NCBI GenBank assembly: GCA_947685225.1
Contig: CANTUV010000078.1
Coordinates: 62,001 to 126,000, forward strand
DNA: 64,000 nucleotides
Direction: 5' to 3'
Origin: Garcia nutans
Taxonomy: Eukaryota > Streptophyta > Magnoliopsida > Malpighiales > Euphorbiaceae
Below the pieces are notes generated by a model that worked only from the letters and a program-made list of their open reading frames with translations, was not told the DNA's origin and made no database searches. Made by a program: the position numbers and the translations under genes. Shown piece by piece: positions 47,891 through 58,230 of this stretch. Each line of letters starts with the position of its first letter. The first letter of the stretch is position 1.

Positions 47891-47912
47891 TTATTATTTA
47901 TTATTATTATTT
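47809..47912. repeat. (AAT)n microsatellite followed by (ATT)n
   Basis: About 27 AAT units (47809-47890) run straight into TTATTATTTATTATTATTATT. The two parts are complementary and could fold into a hairpin within the SMR 3' UTR. Confidence 0.92.
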
Positions 47913-48118
47913 CTATTTTTGTGGACTATGTCAACTAGGTTAATATAGTAAGGTTATGATCTTTATTTTTTATTTCTTGGTTGCAGAAATTTCCAATGGT
48001 TATATGTATTATGATAGTAGGATTATATATATGTATTGATCGTATTATGCATTTTAGATAATTTGGTTCCGATTGAATTTTAAATTCACAGCTAAATTTG
48101 AAAACAAGAACATAGTAG

Positions 48119-48314
48119 CAGGAGCGGAATTAGGTGGGGTTAGATGGGGGCTGATGACTCCCTGACCGGCCACCTAAGTGCATTTTTAAGGTAAATTTCA
48201 GCCTGTCGGAACAGCAAAGGTGGAGGCCCAGCCTTCTCAACTCTCCATCTCCTCCTTACATGTATTGAAAATAAATTTTATCCTCCTCTCTTCAAGGGGC
48301 TGGTTACGCCACTG
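48119..48314. mobile_element. Small hAT-like MITE
   Basis: The left end CAGGAGCGGAATTAGG and right end CTGGTTACGCCACTG are imperfect inverted repeats of the hAT CAGNGGCGNA type. Flanking 8-mers CATAGTAG (48111-48118) and TATAATAG (48315-48322) match at six of eight positions. 196 bases, no coding capacity. Confidence 0.55.
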
Positions 48315-48619
48315 TATAATAGTAAGACCGTTTTTAGTCGTATAAGTATATTTTGTTTCTTAACTTGCTATTATTGGAAGCGAATTTTAATGGCAAAAGT
48401 TATTGTGTATTTCTCTCTTCTTAACGGGGTTGCTCGTTGTGAACTCATATATTTGTTTATAACCTTGAGTTATAAGATATTGAATATTTAACAAAAGAAA
48501 AGTTATTATATATTGGTCAAATATATATATATATATATACCCAAATCGATAGATCTGAAAATGTAATTCTATATAACTTATTATGTTGAAAGAGAAGAGT
48601 AAGTAGAAATTATTACGAT

Positions 48620-50288
48620 CAGTGGCGTAGCTAGGCTTGGGCACGCCCGGGCAGCTGCCCAGGCCTGGCTGAGAAAAATTTCAAATACTATATTTTTGAA
48701 AAACTTAATTTTTTGGCTTAACAATCAAGTATGATATTTTTAAAATTTTCATAATGCAATATGTATATTAAAAAATTATTATGGGAAATAGATTGGTTGA
48801 TTATTTATTTTTCAAAATAGTAAATTATGTATTTATTTAATAATAGTCAACAACATAACTGTATTATTCTAAAATTTTTCATAAATGCAATACGTATTTT
48901 AAAACTAGCATGGAAATAAAATTACATTATTAATTGGTTTTCAAAATATTATTATGCATTTTTTAATAACTGTCAATAAAATAAATATTATATATTAAAA
49001 ATTTTCATAATACAATAAAGGATAAGCTTTAAATTTTATCTTTCTAAAGCTTTTAAGAGCAGGATGTTAATTTGGAACACTCACTTGATTTGCATATTTT
49101 TCAACTAAAATTACAGCCCTCTTAGTGAAATCCCAAGCTCATGTCAAGCTCCACTTAAATCTCTTTTTCTCCATTCTCTTTTGGTCCCTCCATGTTTCTA
49201 TTTTTATGTTTTCCCTTTTCAATAACAGATGGGAATGGAAAAGAATATGGAAGTGTTAATTATTTAGTTCCCTTTTGGAACTGTCATAAATATAGCTCTA
49301 GTAGCATATTCACCCTCTCGGTTCTGGCACATTATGTTGATTCGAACCCTAAGACCATCACACTCCAAATTTAGGGTGTGACAGGTTGGCATGAGTAGTT
49401 AGATATGACAAAAGTTTACTTGGACAAAGTCACTTGGAAAATGAAAAAGTGGCAAACAAGAAGTGGTGGCCGTTAGAGTTCCAAGTTGGCAACCTTGTTA
49501 TGGTGAAGATGCCCCCACACTAATTCAAAGCTTATCAGCAAGTTCATAAAGGCTTAGTGCAAAAGGTATGAAGGACCCTTTTTATCCTTGGTATGGTTGG
49601 CAAGGTATCTTATAGGGTGTAATTACCTTCATAACTAAAATACACCCAGTTTCCATGTGCGCATGTTGAAGCCACACCATGAAGACAAGGAAGACACTAC
49701 TAGAGGGGAGTTGTATGGAGCACCACCTATGATGATTACCTCCTTTAAGCGTGAAGTAAAGGAAATAATGGAGAATGAGTTATTCAGGCAATGAGGAGTC
49801 TCCAACCACAAGGAATTTCTAGTAAGGTGGAAAGGCTTGCTAGACACAAAGGCGAGTTGGGAAAAAAAAAGGCAAATCAATGGCAGTTCAAGGAGTTAGT
49901 GGATGAATATAAGGCCAAGTGCATTTAACAAGGGTGTCAACAGGGAGGTGAACAATATAGGAAAAGTAATTGCCATAATGTTGGACACGTTGAAAGCATG
50001 GCGATATGCAAGAAGTTTAAATCAAAGACACTCAAATGCAGCGGTTACAATAAATGATACTAATAGATGGAGAAAGTCGATGCATGGAAGCAATAATTGT
50101 ATTATATATATATAAATTAGTATTTCTAGACTAAGTTTCAATTTTATCTTCGTGTTTCTAGAATATATTTGAATTTTATTGCCGCATTAATATTAGTTTT
50201 CACTGCCGTTTAACTTTTTATGGCCGTTGACTTTTCATCCGCCTGTTGATCTTGTCCGGGCGCCGACAACTTGCTGGCTACGCCACTG
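48620..50288. mobile_element. Non-autonomous hAT-like element with a gypsy fragment inside
   Basis: Terminal inverted repeats CAGTGGCGTAGC (48620-48631) and GCTACGCCACTG (50277-50288) match perfectly over 12 bases. The exact 8-bp duplication ATTACGAT lies at 48612-48619 and 50289-50296, the hallmark of hAT transposition. No transposase reading frame was found in 1669 bases. The interior is AT-rich on the left and carries a gypsy integrase/chromodomain fragment on the right. Subterminal repeats such as GGGCACGCCCGGGCAGCTGCCC follow the left end. Confidence 0.88.
49380..49925 (+). pseudogene. Gypsy chromovirus integrase C-terminus and chromodomain fragment
   Basis: Using several frames, the + strand reads KVYLDKVTWKMKKW, EFQVGNLVMVKMPP, HKGLVQKYEGPF, a VRMLKPHHEDKED-like segment, KEFLVRWKGLLDTKASWE and QFKELVDEY. 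These are the GPY/F-type C-terminal region and chromodomain of Ty3-gypsy chromoviruses. Frameshifts and stops are present. No LTR, RT or protease accompanies it, so only this fragment lies in the hAT-like element. Confidence 0.75.
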
Positions 50289-50311
50289 ATTACGATGGAT
50301 TTAGTTATTGG

Positions 50312-50459
50312 ATTCCTAATTTAATGGACCCCATTTTAAGGTATTATGTTGTTTCTTGAAGATGGACTCTGAGTTTCATAATATCATTCCTAATTTAATG
50401 GACCCCATTTTAAGGTATTATGTTGTTTCTTGAAGATGGACTCTGAGTTTCATAATATC
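50312..50459. repeat. 74-bp tandem duplication, two identical copies
   Basis: Two copies starting ATTCCTAATTTAATGGACCC, at 50312 and 50386, with no difference seen. It begins 16 bases after the hAT-like element's target duplicate. Confidence 0.95.
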
Positions 50460-50484
50460 ATATCAACTTATTAAACAAGAAAAT

Positions 50485-50488
<4 letters not shown>

Positions 50489-50519
<31 letters not shown>
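50489..50519. repeat. (CT)n microsatellite
   Basis: About 15 CT units. Confidence 0.9.
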
Positions 50520-50522
<3 letters not shown>

Positions 50523-51009
50523 TAATTTTTTTTAAAAAAGAAGGGACTACGTTGACTTTTCTTGTCATGAAGTTAATGATTTCATTGACTTTTCCAAAAG
50601 GGTGCGTACATTCTCTAATAGTTTTGGGTGAGTAAGTCAATGTCAGATATGCCCTTTCTATGACACCAATTATCTCAACAGTAAAAAAGTATACATTGTC
50701 CCTAACTTCAAGGTTGTTATTTTTATGATATAAAGGTTGTTATTCGCATACTTTTTCCTTTATGCGTTTTTGTTAATATAAATAACTTACTGACAAGTAT
50801 TTCTTTATTAGAAATTTTATATATTTCTTTATATAAAAACTATAAAATTATTTAGGAATTCTTTTAATTAATTAGAAAGTTATTTTAATTTCTAATTTTC
50901 CCTTGACTAAGCACCATATGTAATTTAGTTTTTGAGTATCATTAATAAAAGTTGAGTATTTTTTGTTAAAACTTTAAATATTAGATAAATCACATATTGA
51001 AAAGAAATA

Positions 51010-51455
51010 AAATTAACTTAGGAGAGATATACAAATGAAAAAATTTATAAATTCAATGGCTTAATATTTTGGTTAAAAATATAGTATTAAATTCACAAGT
51101 GTATTTCTTTACTAAAACTATTAAGTAGATTTTTTAGGTAAGTTGACTTATCGGTTCTAACACATAATATCAGAGTCGATGGTTTGACAAGAATGAATAT
51201 AAAAAATGACCGTCATATTTTGTGATTGTCAATATTTTTCTATGTGGAAGAGAAAAAGTTATTCTCGGTGGGCTCTAAAACCGATGAAAATATAAAAAGT
51301 TCTAGGTGAACCATATATTCAAGTTTATGTCTATAAATAATTCCGTTTAAAAGATAGCTTAAGGTTTTGGATTGAAATATGATGTTAAGTTTACAAGTAT
51401 ATTTACTCTAAAACCTATCAAGTATATTTCTCAAGTGAATAGGCTTCCCGGCGCC
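51010..51455. mobile_element. Degraded TRIM-like LTR element
   Basis: Two diverged direct repeats (about 51025-51162 and 51330-51455) share segments such as TTCACAAGTGTATTTCTTTA / TTTACAAGTATATTTACTCT. The first ends GGTTCTAACA and is followed by ATATCAGAGTCGATGG, a decayed initiator-methionine primer-binding site. Only about 170 bases lie between the repeats and no coding sequence is present, as in TRIM elements. The ends are uncertain. Confidence 0.5.
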
Positions 51456-51828
51456 AGCATTTTCTTCCCATAATCTTTGGGTGTAATTGTATCCTTGGAG
51501 TTGGAATGGCTTATCAACTTGGTGATTTAGTAGTTTATATCAACTATCTCATGGACAATTCGTAATAGAATTCTAATATTACTGAAATCAGATTTAAATT
51601 AATATGTTGATAACATAGTATCATTAGTAAAGGTTCAGTATTTAAAGAAGTTACATATACTGCTAATGGTAAAATATTAGTGCTACACTGTACTTTGAAT
51701 ACTGCCATAATTGAAGATGAATAGTGGTTATGCCATGGTCTCATACACAATGTATTGTTAGCATCTGTGTCCCAAGGATGTACTCGTACAATGATTTTGT
51801 AAATAATTATTCCCCTTATGGCATTATT

Positions 51829-51882
51829 CTCGACTATGAATAATATTCTCCTGTGAAAGTGAGAAAGTTATTCATAGTCGAG
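51829..51882. repeat. Perfect 15-bp inverted repeat (hairpin)
   Basis: CTCGACTATGAATAA at 51829-51843 and its exact complement at 51868-51882, with a 24-base loop. No gene is attached to it. Confidence 0.85.
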
Positions 51883-52584
51883 GATATAGTTCTAATCTAC
51901 TTGTTAGGTGAACTATTCTCAATTGTTGAGAATGAAGAAACAATTTGTTCTAATATATAAGTATTTTAAACTATTCATGATCTTAAAACTCTCTTGGGCC
52001 ATGATAGTTCCTAAAGACCATCACCTCTATTTTTCTTCCTAGTTGAGTTACTAATGGAAGGGAAGTGATGAGTCACAAACCATTTGATTGGGATATATTG
52101 AAAAATATGGTGCAGAACAAACAATGCTAACTTTCATATGGAGCGGCTTGGTAGAAAATTACTCAAGTGATAATTTGGTAATTGTGACTAAAAGTTGAAG
52201 TTATAATTTAAACATTTTTGGGCATAGCTTAATAGAAAATGGGCTAACAAATTAAATTCAACGACCATCAGTGATGTCCATTGTTTTTCAGTTAATTTTT
52301 AATATTTATGTCTTCAAAATACATTTTTCTATTTATGTTAATTTTTGATAGATTTTTCTTTCCTTGATTATTTTTGTAGGAATATAATATCTAGACATTT
52401 TTTATAGCATTTTGTTTGCCTCATTGAATATTTTTTATATGTATTTATTTTATTTCCTTTTTTTTTGCAACCCATTATCTTTTTTAGTAGTTTTCTTATT
52501 TGTGCTATTAGGGTTCTTGAATACCCTAAGCCATATATATCCTAAGCTTTTAGAATGTGACAAAAACCTTTTTTTTTTTCCTGA

Positions 52585-52692
52585 ATTTAATAAAATTTCA
52601 ATAGACAAGTTTTCTCTCTTTGTTTATTTTTTTTGGGAATTCATTGGTTAAACAAGTTAATAGTAATTTAATTTAATTTTTTCTTTACTTCC
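52585..52692 (+). pseudogene. Relic of an F-box gene 3' end
   Basis: About 100 bases (AAAATTTCAATAGACAAG, then GGGAATTCATTGGTTAAACA and AGTAATTTAATTT) closely match the last codons and 3' flank of the F-box gene at 63895-64000. The upstream F-box coding part is absent. It looks like the remaining tip of a duplicated copy. Confidence 0.65.
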
Positions 52693-52926
52693 TCTATGTC
52701 AAAATATATGGACACTATTTATTGCGTGAGTGGTCAAACTATAATGCAGGATGGTGACTCTGTCTGCTTTAACTAGTTACTAAGTTGTCATCCTAATCAT
52801 AGTTATGCATATAATCTTTCAATATGAGTGTTTTGAAGTCCAATCACTGCATTATTACAATTTGCAAGCGTATAATTTGTCTCCTACAATTACTTTTGAG
52901 AATTAGCTTTGGAGTTTAATCAATAT

Positions 52927-53222
52927 ACTACTACCTCCATCTTTTTGAAATTGTTGTTTCTAACTAATGCGTAAGTATTAAGGATATCCTTATATTATCT
53001 TAATTTTATAAAAAATTATTCTTAATGAATTAAAATATTCTCAATTAACTCATTAATATTAAAACTACTACTATTCTCATTTCATTAATTAACTAATTAA
53101 TAACAAGGGCATAATTGAAAAAAAACTAATTAATTTTTTTTAATTTCATTAAGTGATAATTTCAACCGGATATATTTATTTTTTTTCAAAAATGACAATT
53201 TTAGTAGGACAGAGGGACTATA
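52927..53222. mobile_element. Stowaway-like MITE (copy C)
   Basis: The left end TACTACCTCCATCTTTTTGA and the right end complement TAGTCCCTCTGTCCTACTAA are imperfect inverted repeats, bounded by TA. Interior blocks are shared with copies A and B. Confidence 0.6.
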
Positions 53223-54393
53223 AATATTAGCAAAAAAAAAACCACATCTTTGCCATTATAGGCATGCAAGAAAGAAAAATTTAACTTAAGTAACGGAGAA
53301 ATTCTCATATAACTACAGGATCACATTTTATTTGAGTAAGGAATGTCCTTCCTTTTCTAACTTTACTTTGTTAGTGTGTGGAATTTTGTATCTATTAGGA
53401 CCTTTTGTTGTCTGTATCATGCAAAGTTGCAATATAAAAATATACTGTTATATTTTACCATCAGATAACAATATAGACGAGCTCATCAATAATGTTCGGT
53501 GGCTTCTCTGTAGTAAGGATTGGACGGCACTAAAAATTAAATTCAAGATCCAAGACATTAAAATATGGAGAGTTTGGAGGTTGACACATCAAACGTATAT
53601 CAAATCCATCTTCTTTAGCTACTAGACGAAATTCATAATCTTTTTTTTTATAGTAAGATGAAATTTTTATTAACTTAATTTTTAATGGGGAAAAACATAT
53701 TATTGAGTTGGAAACAACCAAAATAAATACTGCAAGCCAATAAACATCCCAAAATATGTAAAAAAAAAACCCCATAACCTCATATTACAAGAGTTAGTAA
53801 AGCAATCTGTACATGACTATTATATGGTTAAACATAGCTAAACACTACCATGAAATCAGCACAGTTGAATCAGAAAAGAAGCACAAAAACATGCATTCCT
53901 TGAATTCCAGCAATTATTGCAATTAAACCAAACTAAATCAGACCATATATCACTTCAGCATGATGATTCACATAATTAGATACCAAAGTGACCTGTTGCC
54001 ATCTGCTGAAATGGGAGAAATGTATCAGCAGTCAAGATTTTGCTGCCATTGCAGATAAAGACTGAATTACTGCCATAACCAACATCTCCAAAGATCATGG
54101 ATGTTTATATAAAACAATTCCAGGTTGCATAGATACATATGTGTTCTTGTACATCAATATGTGTTCTTGCATCATCTTCTTAGATAAAAATCAAGCTCCT
54201 TGAGTCCTCTTTTGGCCATTTTGTCTTGATGTCAGGTATGACATTTTCAATTAAATATGATCTGATTATTGTTATTGGCTTCATGTCTGGTGTACTAACA
54301 ACTTTAAAGTCAGGTATTTAAGAATTTGATGAGATTCACTTGATATCAAATTTTTTTTTGAAACCTTCTTCAATTATAAGTATTCATGGCTCC
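53223..54393. other. Intergenic region before LINE ORF1
   Basis: No host gene recognised. A T-run at 53641-53650 followed by TATAGTAAGATGAAATTTTT looks like the reversed 3' end and poly(A) of a LINE copy on the - strand, but no target duplicate was found. 54000-54393 may be the 5' UTR of the LINE that follows. Confidence 0.4.
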
Positions 54394-55115
54394 TCAAATA
54401 TGCTGGCCCCTTCGTTCTCCACCAATGATATAGACAATTCATGGCTCCATGCCTCTTTGATTGGGGAAGTCATCTCCTTTGAGCATCTTCAGAATATCCA
54501 GCAATACTTCTATGACAACTGCAGTATGAAGTGCAAAGTTGCATCTTTGGGTGGGAAAAATGTTCTAATAACATTTGAGAAAAAGGATATGCTAGATGAT
54601 TTTCTCAGTCAAGATCATGGCTGGCTTCTTGAGAGATTTAACACCGTTACAAGATGGGAGAAGAAGATTATACCAAGAGACAGATTCACTTGGCTTAGGC
54701 TGGACTATGTGCTCCTTCACGCTTGGAACAAGAAATTCTTCTCCTTAATTGCAAATCGATGGGGCTCTTACATAAAAATGGACTCTGCCACTGTAAATCA
54801 TGATAGATTTGACAGCGCAAGAGTTTTGATTTGCACTGACAAAAAAATCATTGCTGAATCATTACAAGTTAATATTGATAATGATTCTTATTGCATCAAT
54901 CTCTCAGAGGAATTTTGCTCAATCGAAAATCTGATGTATTCAGCACCGTGTACTGATAAACCACTTCTGTCCAGAAGTCGCCAACCTCATGCAATTTCGA
55001 TGACCGAACGTTGCAACCCTCACCACCGGCATTCCTTAGGGATATCAATGGTGCTGCACCACCTCATCCACATGCGTCCCCTTCCATCGAGGCACCTGGC
55101 CAGAGCTCCATACCA

Positions 55116-55363
55116 TCTTGGAAATTTAAAAGAACAAATAAAAATATAAAAATGAACATAGAAATTATATTTTGTACTCTATCATTTAACACAATAATAT
55201 GCCTATTTATAGGCTTACAAGAGAATCAAAAAGTACCTAAAATCACTCAAAAATATTATATTAAATGCAAAAAATCTGCACTAAATAAAAAAACAGATCA
55301 CAAAAATATTCTAATAACAAATAAATAAATTTAAATATTATGTTTTAAATTAATATTTCAACA
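55116..55363 (-). repeat. TR-GAG element 3' LTR
   Basis: 248 bases. Its outer end is altered (TCTTGG), possibly by mutation or a small deletion at the junction. Confidence 0.88.
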
Positions 55364-55424
55364 TCCCCTCTTAATTTAAACATAATATTTAAAAAAAAGG
55401 GTTGAATGTTGACATTATTAGCTT

Positions 55425-55560
55425 TAAAAAGGATTTGGTTCATACTGGTTTAAACTGATTTGGTTCAAAATGGTTTAAAATGATTTGGTTCAAAATGATT
55501 TGGTTCAAAAGGTTTAAAGATTTGGTTCAACATATTAAAAAGATTTTGGTTTGAAAGATT
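55425..55560. repeat. Short tandem repeat in the TR-GAG interior
   Basis: About six imperfect copies of GATTTGGTTCAAAATGGTTT (near 20 bases) between the 3' LTR and the end of gag. Confidence 0.85.
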
Positions 55561-55578
55561 GAAAAGGGTTTGGATTTT

Positions 55579-56450
55579 TTAGAAAAGACAACCCTCTTCA
55601 AATTCAGCCTTGACCAAATTTACTTCAATATTGTCACGATCCTTTTTATTTGATTTGCACACTTTTGCGATATGGCCCAATTGTTTACAATTTCCACAAA
55701 TAGCATCGGGTCTCCACCAACAATATTTTACTGAGTGTGAAGACTTCTTGCAGTGCTTGCATGATGAAAATTTCACCTTGCTGCCTTTTCCGCTTTGTGT
55801 CAAAAAAATACTCTCCTCAACTGAGGTTTTGCCTCTTAAGGCTCTCCTTTGTTCTTGAGCTTGAAGTGCACTCATCAATTCAGCTAGAGAAATTTTAGAG
55901 AGATCCTTAGACTCTTCTAGAGAGGAGATTTTTGATTCAAATTTCTCTGGAAGCGTCACAAGAACCTTTTCAACAATTCTAGATTCAGAAAAATTCTCTC
56001 CAAGCAATCTGATCCTGTTAACAACCGAAGAAATTCTTTCAGAGTAATTAGTAATAGTTTCATTTTCTTGCATACATAAAGCTTCAAAATTTCTTTTCAA
56101 ATTCAAAATTTGAACTTGTTTTATTTTTTCATTCCCTTGGTACTCGGATTTGAGCTTTTCCCAAGCTTCCTTGGCTGATTTACAAGATATTATTTTTGGA
56201 AAGATTGACTCTACAACACAATTTTAAATAAGAGATTTAGTTTTATATTTTTTGGTTTTCTCATCAGAATGAGCCTTGATTTGAGCAAGGGTAGGATTGT
56301 TTGGAAGAGGTGCTATAGGCAGCTCTTCAAGAACAACTTCCCTAAGATCATATGCTTCAAGGTATGACTGCATTTTCACAGATCGGCTTTGATAGTTTTC
56401 ACCATTGAAAATTTGAGGAGTACTTTAGAGAAAGATTGATGCTAGTCATT
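55579..56450 (-). pseudogene. Gag of the TR-GAG element
   Basis: The N-terminal part (56450-56107) needs a few frame corrections and holds a stop near 56224 in SLI-NCVVES. From 56106 to 55579 the frame is open: ENETITNYSERIS, RIRLLGENFSESRIVEKVLV, KISLAELMSALQAQEQRR, then the CCHC zinc knuckle CGNCKQLGHIAKVC. Sequence and spacing match the Gag of the copia element at 5766-10319 at about 80% of residues by eye across the central block. It would package its own RNA, while another element would have to supply enzymes. Confidence 0.85.
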
Positions 56451-56520
56451 TTGAAAACGAGGTTGAAAATGAGTTCTAAATTCAAGTTCTTCCTAAGAAC
56501 AACCAGCGCTCTGATACCAC

Positions 56521-56768
56521 TGTTGAAAATTTAAAAGAACAAATAAAAATATGAAAATGAACATAGAAATTATATTTTGTACTCTATCATTTAACACAAT
56601 AATATGCCTATTTATAGGCTTACAAGAGAATCAAAAAATACCTAAAATCACTTAAAAATATTATATTAAATGCAAAAAATCAGCATTAAATAAAAAAACA
56701 GATCACAAAAATATTCTAATAACAAATAAATAAATTTAAATATTATGTTTTAAATTAATATTTCAACA
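56521..56768 (-). repeat. TR-GAG element 5' LTR
   Basis: 248 bases, TGTTGAAAAT to ATTTCAACA on the + strand, about 97% identical to the other LTR. Confidence 0.9.
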
Positions 56769-58230
56769 ATTTTATTACTAATTTAATCCCTCCAACTCAG
56801 TTAGTTGTTCCCCCTATAGTGAATGAGAGCTTTATCAACGTGGATGGGCTGGAAATAAGGAATTTGTGCACAGATTCTCAAGACCCAAAGCTTCTCTTTG
56901 GGCTTCAAAACACTCCAGTTAGGAATCTTGGGGATAATGCTGACATCTCCTCACTTGTGCCCATTGAATCCCATTTCGAGGAGCAAAATCTGTGTAATAA
57001 TAGTGTGCCCATGCTTCAACAGCTGTCTCATTCTCTAGTGGCCAACAACGCTCCACCGATCCATGCTGATGTCCCACTGGACTCACATAGGACATCTAGT
57101 AATATCGAGCCAAACGCTGCCATTGTGTCTGATCAAGATATATCAAGCTTGGATCTAGTTAACCATTGCCCAAATACTAATCCTACCCAAATTCACACTG
57201 GAATCCAGTCCTCTACTCTTGGCCCTGAGCTTGCTAGCGTTTACAAAAAGTCCAAGAATTCAGCTAGCTTGGAGGATTTTGTAGACGACACCTCAGTAGA
57301 AGATAACACCCAGATTATACCTGAACCATACTTCAAGACTTTCATTAACAACATGAGTAAGAAATCTGTGCCCAAATACAAAATAATTGGGAAAGGTAGT
57401 CTTATCACTTCCAAAAGAGGACGCACTAAAAAAAGCAATAATTTCGGATTTCTTGAAAACTCCATCTCCGACTCCAACATAAGAAATATGAATAGGATCA
57501 ATGGCAGCAAATCGATGAGTACCTCTATGCAGATAGAGAAAGACATACTGCAGTCAGCAAATGAGCTACTTGAGGTTGAGTCTAACCAGCCTGATATATT
57601 AGGGCTTGAGACTGAGAAGACTTGGGAGATTGGATCAATGTTGGGTTTATTAGGGACTCGGACAAAGACAAAGTTTTTGTTAGTGCAGAAGATACTGATG
57701 ATTTTTTCGAAACATGAGGGGCCTGGGCAATCAACAAGAGTATAGAAGGTGGCAATTGTTCTTGTAGGGACCTCTGTTTGATGCTGCTCCTAGACGTGAT
57801 GGGCTACAACTGCCGTGGTTCGATGGAGCATATCTGCTCCTTGCTGCACTCTTTTGATTCGTGGTTTTCCAAATTATATGGGTAGTGGTTACGGTTGAAT
57901 GCAATCTTCATCTGTGGTTCTTATCAGAACCCATTATTGTCGGATATTCAAGTGTTGAGGACACCATCTGCACCATTTGGTGGTATTTCGCAAGTCATGG
58001 CTGAGCTCTCGTTCGTTGCATAAGTTACAGCTATGGGTCTTGCTTCCATTTTGTGTTTCTTCTGTATGCTCTTTGTGTTTTCGGGTTTTTTCACATTTTT
58101 ATAGGTTCTGTAGATTTGAGGCATTATTCGGATGGACTTTGCTCTGGGTTATCATCCCACAATTATGTTTTTTCCCAATTTAAATTAATTAATAACATGA
58201 TTATTCTATATAAAAAAAGCATAGTTGAAT

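Larger units (their letters stand above)
50520..52926. other. AT-rich intergenic region with small relics
   Basis: No gene recognised. It holds the TRIM-like remnant, the hairpin and the F-box 3'-end relic, each listed separately. Confidence 0.5.
55116..56768 (-). mobile_element. Gag-only LTR retrotransposon (TR-GAG type)
   Basis: LTRs of 248 bases at 55116-55363 and 56521-56768 differ at about seven positions. The - strand primer-binding site TGGTATCAGAGCGC lies just inside the 5' LTR (56520 downward), and a purine tract AAGAGGGGA abuts the 3' LTR. The only coding region is Gag; protease, integrase and RT are wholly absent in a 1.65-kb element. This matches the TR-GAG class of non-autonomous plant elements. 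The left end begins TCTTGG in place of TGTTGA, and no clean target duplication is visible (ATCTT and ATTTT are a weak candidate). Confidence 0.85.
54394..57745 (+). pseudogene. LINE-B ORF1 (DUF4283-type), split by an LTR element
   Basis: The first part reads WLHASLIGEVISFEHLQNIQ, MKCKVASLGGKNVLITFEKK, LDDFLSQDHGWLLERFN and VLLHAWNKKFFSLIANRWGS, the pattern of plant LINE ORF1 proteins with a DUF4283-like RNA-binding fold. The second part (from about 56800) is a long polar region (VNESFINVDGLEIRNLC onward) with a basic stretch (GSLITSKRGRTKKSN) and ends WEIGSMLGL before a frame change near 57650. The host reading region on each side of the LTR element is otherwise open. Confidence 0.65.
54394..58230 (+). 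mobile_element. Internally deleted L1-type LINE (LINE-B), ORF1 only
   Basis: ORF1 (54394-55115 and 56769-57745) is followed by about 450 bases of 3'-end-like sequence ending in an A-rich run (58206-58220). No endonuclease or reverse transcriptase is present. It is interrupted by a gag-only LTR element at 55116-56768. The 5' boundary and target duplication were not found. Confidence 0.6.

Noticed and set aside
53640..53790. A second complete LINE on the - strand
   Set aside because: Only a poly(A)-like 3' tip is visible; no coding domain and no target duplicate were found.
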